Positions 5,793-6,168 of a stretch of 6,168 nt of DNA are shown one piece after another. The stretch is from positions 1 through 6,168 of the forward strand of contig JAJRYW010000640.1 in the NCBI GenBank assembly GCA_024275555.1, written 5' to 3'. The stretch is from Calditrichota bacterium (lineage in GTDB: Bacteria; Calditrichota; Calditrichia; RBG-13-44-9; J075). A program made the translations under genes and the position numbers. The stretch's first letter is position 1; each line of letters starts with the position of its first letter. The notes beneath the pieces are model-generated. The model was not told where the DNA came from. It was given only the letters and a program-made list of their open reading frames with translations, and did no database searches.

Positions 5793-6168
5793 ATGTTCTG
5801 GCTGTTCCTGATCCCAGCTCTAAAAGTGTTTTTCCGGTACTGCCGGCAATCACTATTCCTTCTTGGCGTATTTCTTCTGCTGTGCAGAGGCGCCGGCGCC
5901 CGGGAAAGCAATTTCCCCTTTTGGCAGGCCGATACCTCCATCCATCTCGATTACAGCTCCTTTCCGGGACAAATGATATTGTCTTTTGAGATGCCCGGCC
6001 AATTCACCAAACTTCCCAAAAATCCCATCTTAAAGCCCACTCCCGGCGGCTGGGACCGGCGTGATACCGCCGATCCCTACGTGGTGGTTCGGGCCGATTC
6101 CGTCTACCTGTTTTACGACGGCAACGATAACAATCGTTACCACATCGGTTATGCGGTGCTGGACAGCA
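5793..6168 (+). CDS. Exported protein, start of a probable beta-propeller glycoside hydrolase (GH43/GH32/GH130-like), cut by window edge
   Basis: Only the first 125 residues are visible. Residues 20-36 form a hydrophobic export signal ending at AGA, preceded by a further hydrophobic stretch (2-14). After it, the segment KNPILKPTPGGWDRRDTADP, then YVVVRADSVYLFYDGN and YHIGYAV (about residues 75-121), follow the pattern of the first blade of five-bladed propeller glycoside hydrolases. In those enzymes an Asp-Pro in the first blade often marks the catalytic region; D94 is the candidate here. The family and substrate are not certain from one blade. The ATG at 5793 is the first start after an in-frame stop at 5781 but has only a poor ribosome-binding site. 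A GTG at 5826 (codon 12) would leave a cleaner signal peptide and may be the true start. Confidence 0.6.
   Translation, partial: MFWLFLIPALKVFFRYCRQSLFLLGVFLLLCRGAGARESNFPFWQADTSIHLDYSSFPGQMILSFEMPGQFTKLPKNPILKPTPGGWDRRDTADPYVVVRADSVYLFYDGNDNNRYHIGYAVLDS

Noticed and set aside
5657..5989. Plus-strand frame of 110 codons starting at TTG
   Set aside because: It overlaps the exported propeller protein out of frame, has a rare start and no protein-like pattern.

Overview
The window reads as ordinary bacterial chromosome carrying exported peptidases, metabolic enzymes and a two-component regulator. Three features speak against Bacteroidota, whose promoters and start sites usually differ: two near-consensus sigma-70 promoters (TTGACA-N17-TATATT on the minus strand, TTGACA-N17-TATAAG on the plus strand), clear Shine-Dalgarno sequences before most genes, and moderate GC. 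A lipoprotein S9 peptidase together with a LytTR regulator would fit another lineage of the FCB group, such as Calditrichota or a related uncultured phylum. That placement is only an inference, because no marker gene is present.

Left part (1-1076, minus strand). A LytTR-type response regulator runs off the left edge and has its own strong promoter at 632-660. Just upstream of that promoter is a strong intrinsic terminator (683-728) that ends a separate minus-strand unit. That unit starts with a 48-residue single-pass membrane protein (930-1076) with a textbook ribosome-binding site, followed by about 200 bases that can form several hairpins.

Divergent intergenic region (1077-1511). No gene is visible. 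It holds a pair of 10-base direct repeats, three AT-rich dyads, a weak terminator-like hairpin and the promoter for the plus-strand genes.

Right part (1512-6168, plus strand). A short-chain dehydrogenase resembling plant tropinone reductases is followed after 20 bases by a HAD-family sugar-phosphate phosphatase gene. The latter is interrupted by one in-frame TAA between HAD motifs III and IV, with the frame intact on both sides. Next come a lipoprotein S9 prolyl-oligopeptidase-like peptidase and, 23 bases after it, a small secreted M23 (LytM-type) endopeptidase with a complete zinc site. These two look like an envelope peptidase pair. After a 230-base gap, the start of an exported protein resembling five-bladed beta-propeller glycoside hydrolases (GH43/GH32/GH130-like) runs off the right edge.

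I see no mobile element, CRISPR array, tRNA or rRNA, and no coherent new multi-gene system. The features most worth checking are the interrupted phosphatase, the small membrane protein with its structured downstream region, and the dyad cluster.
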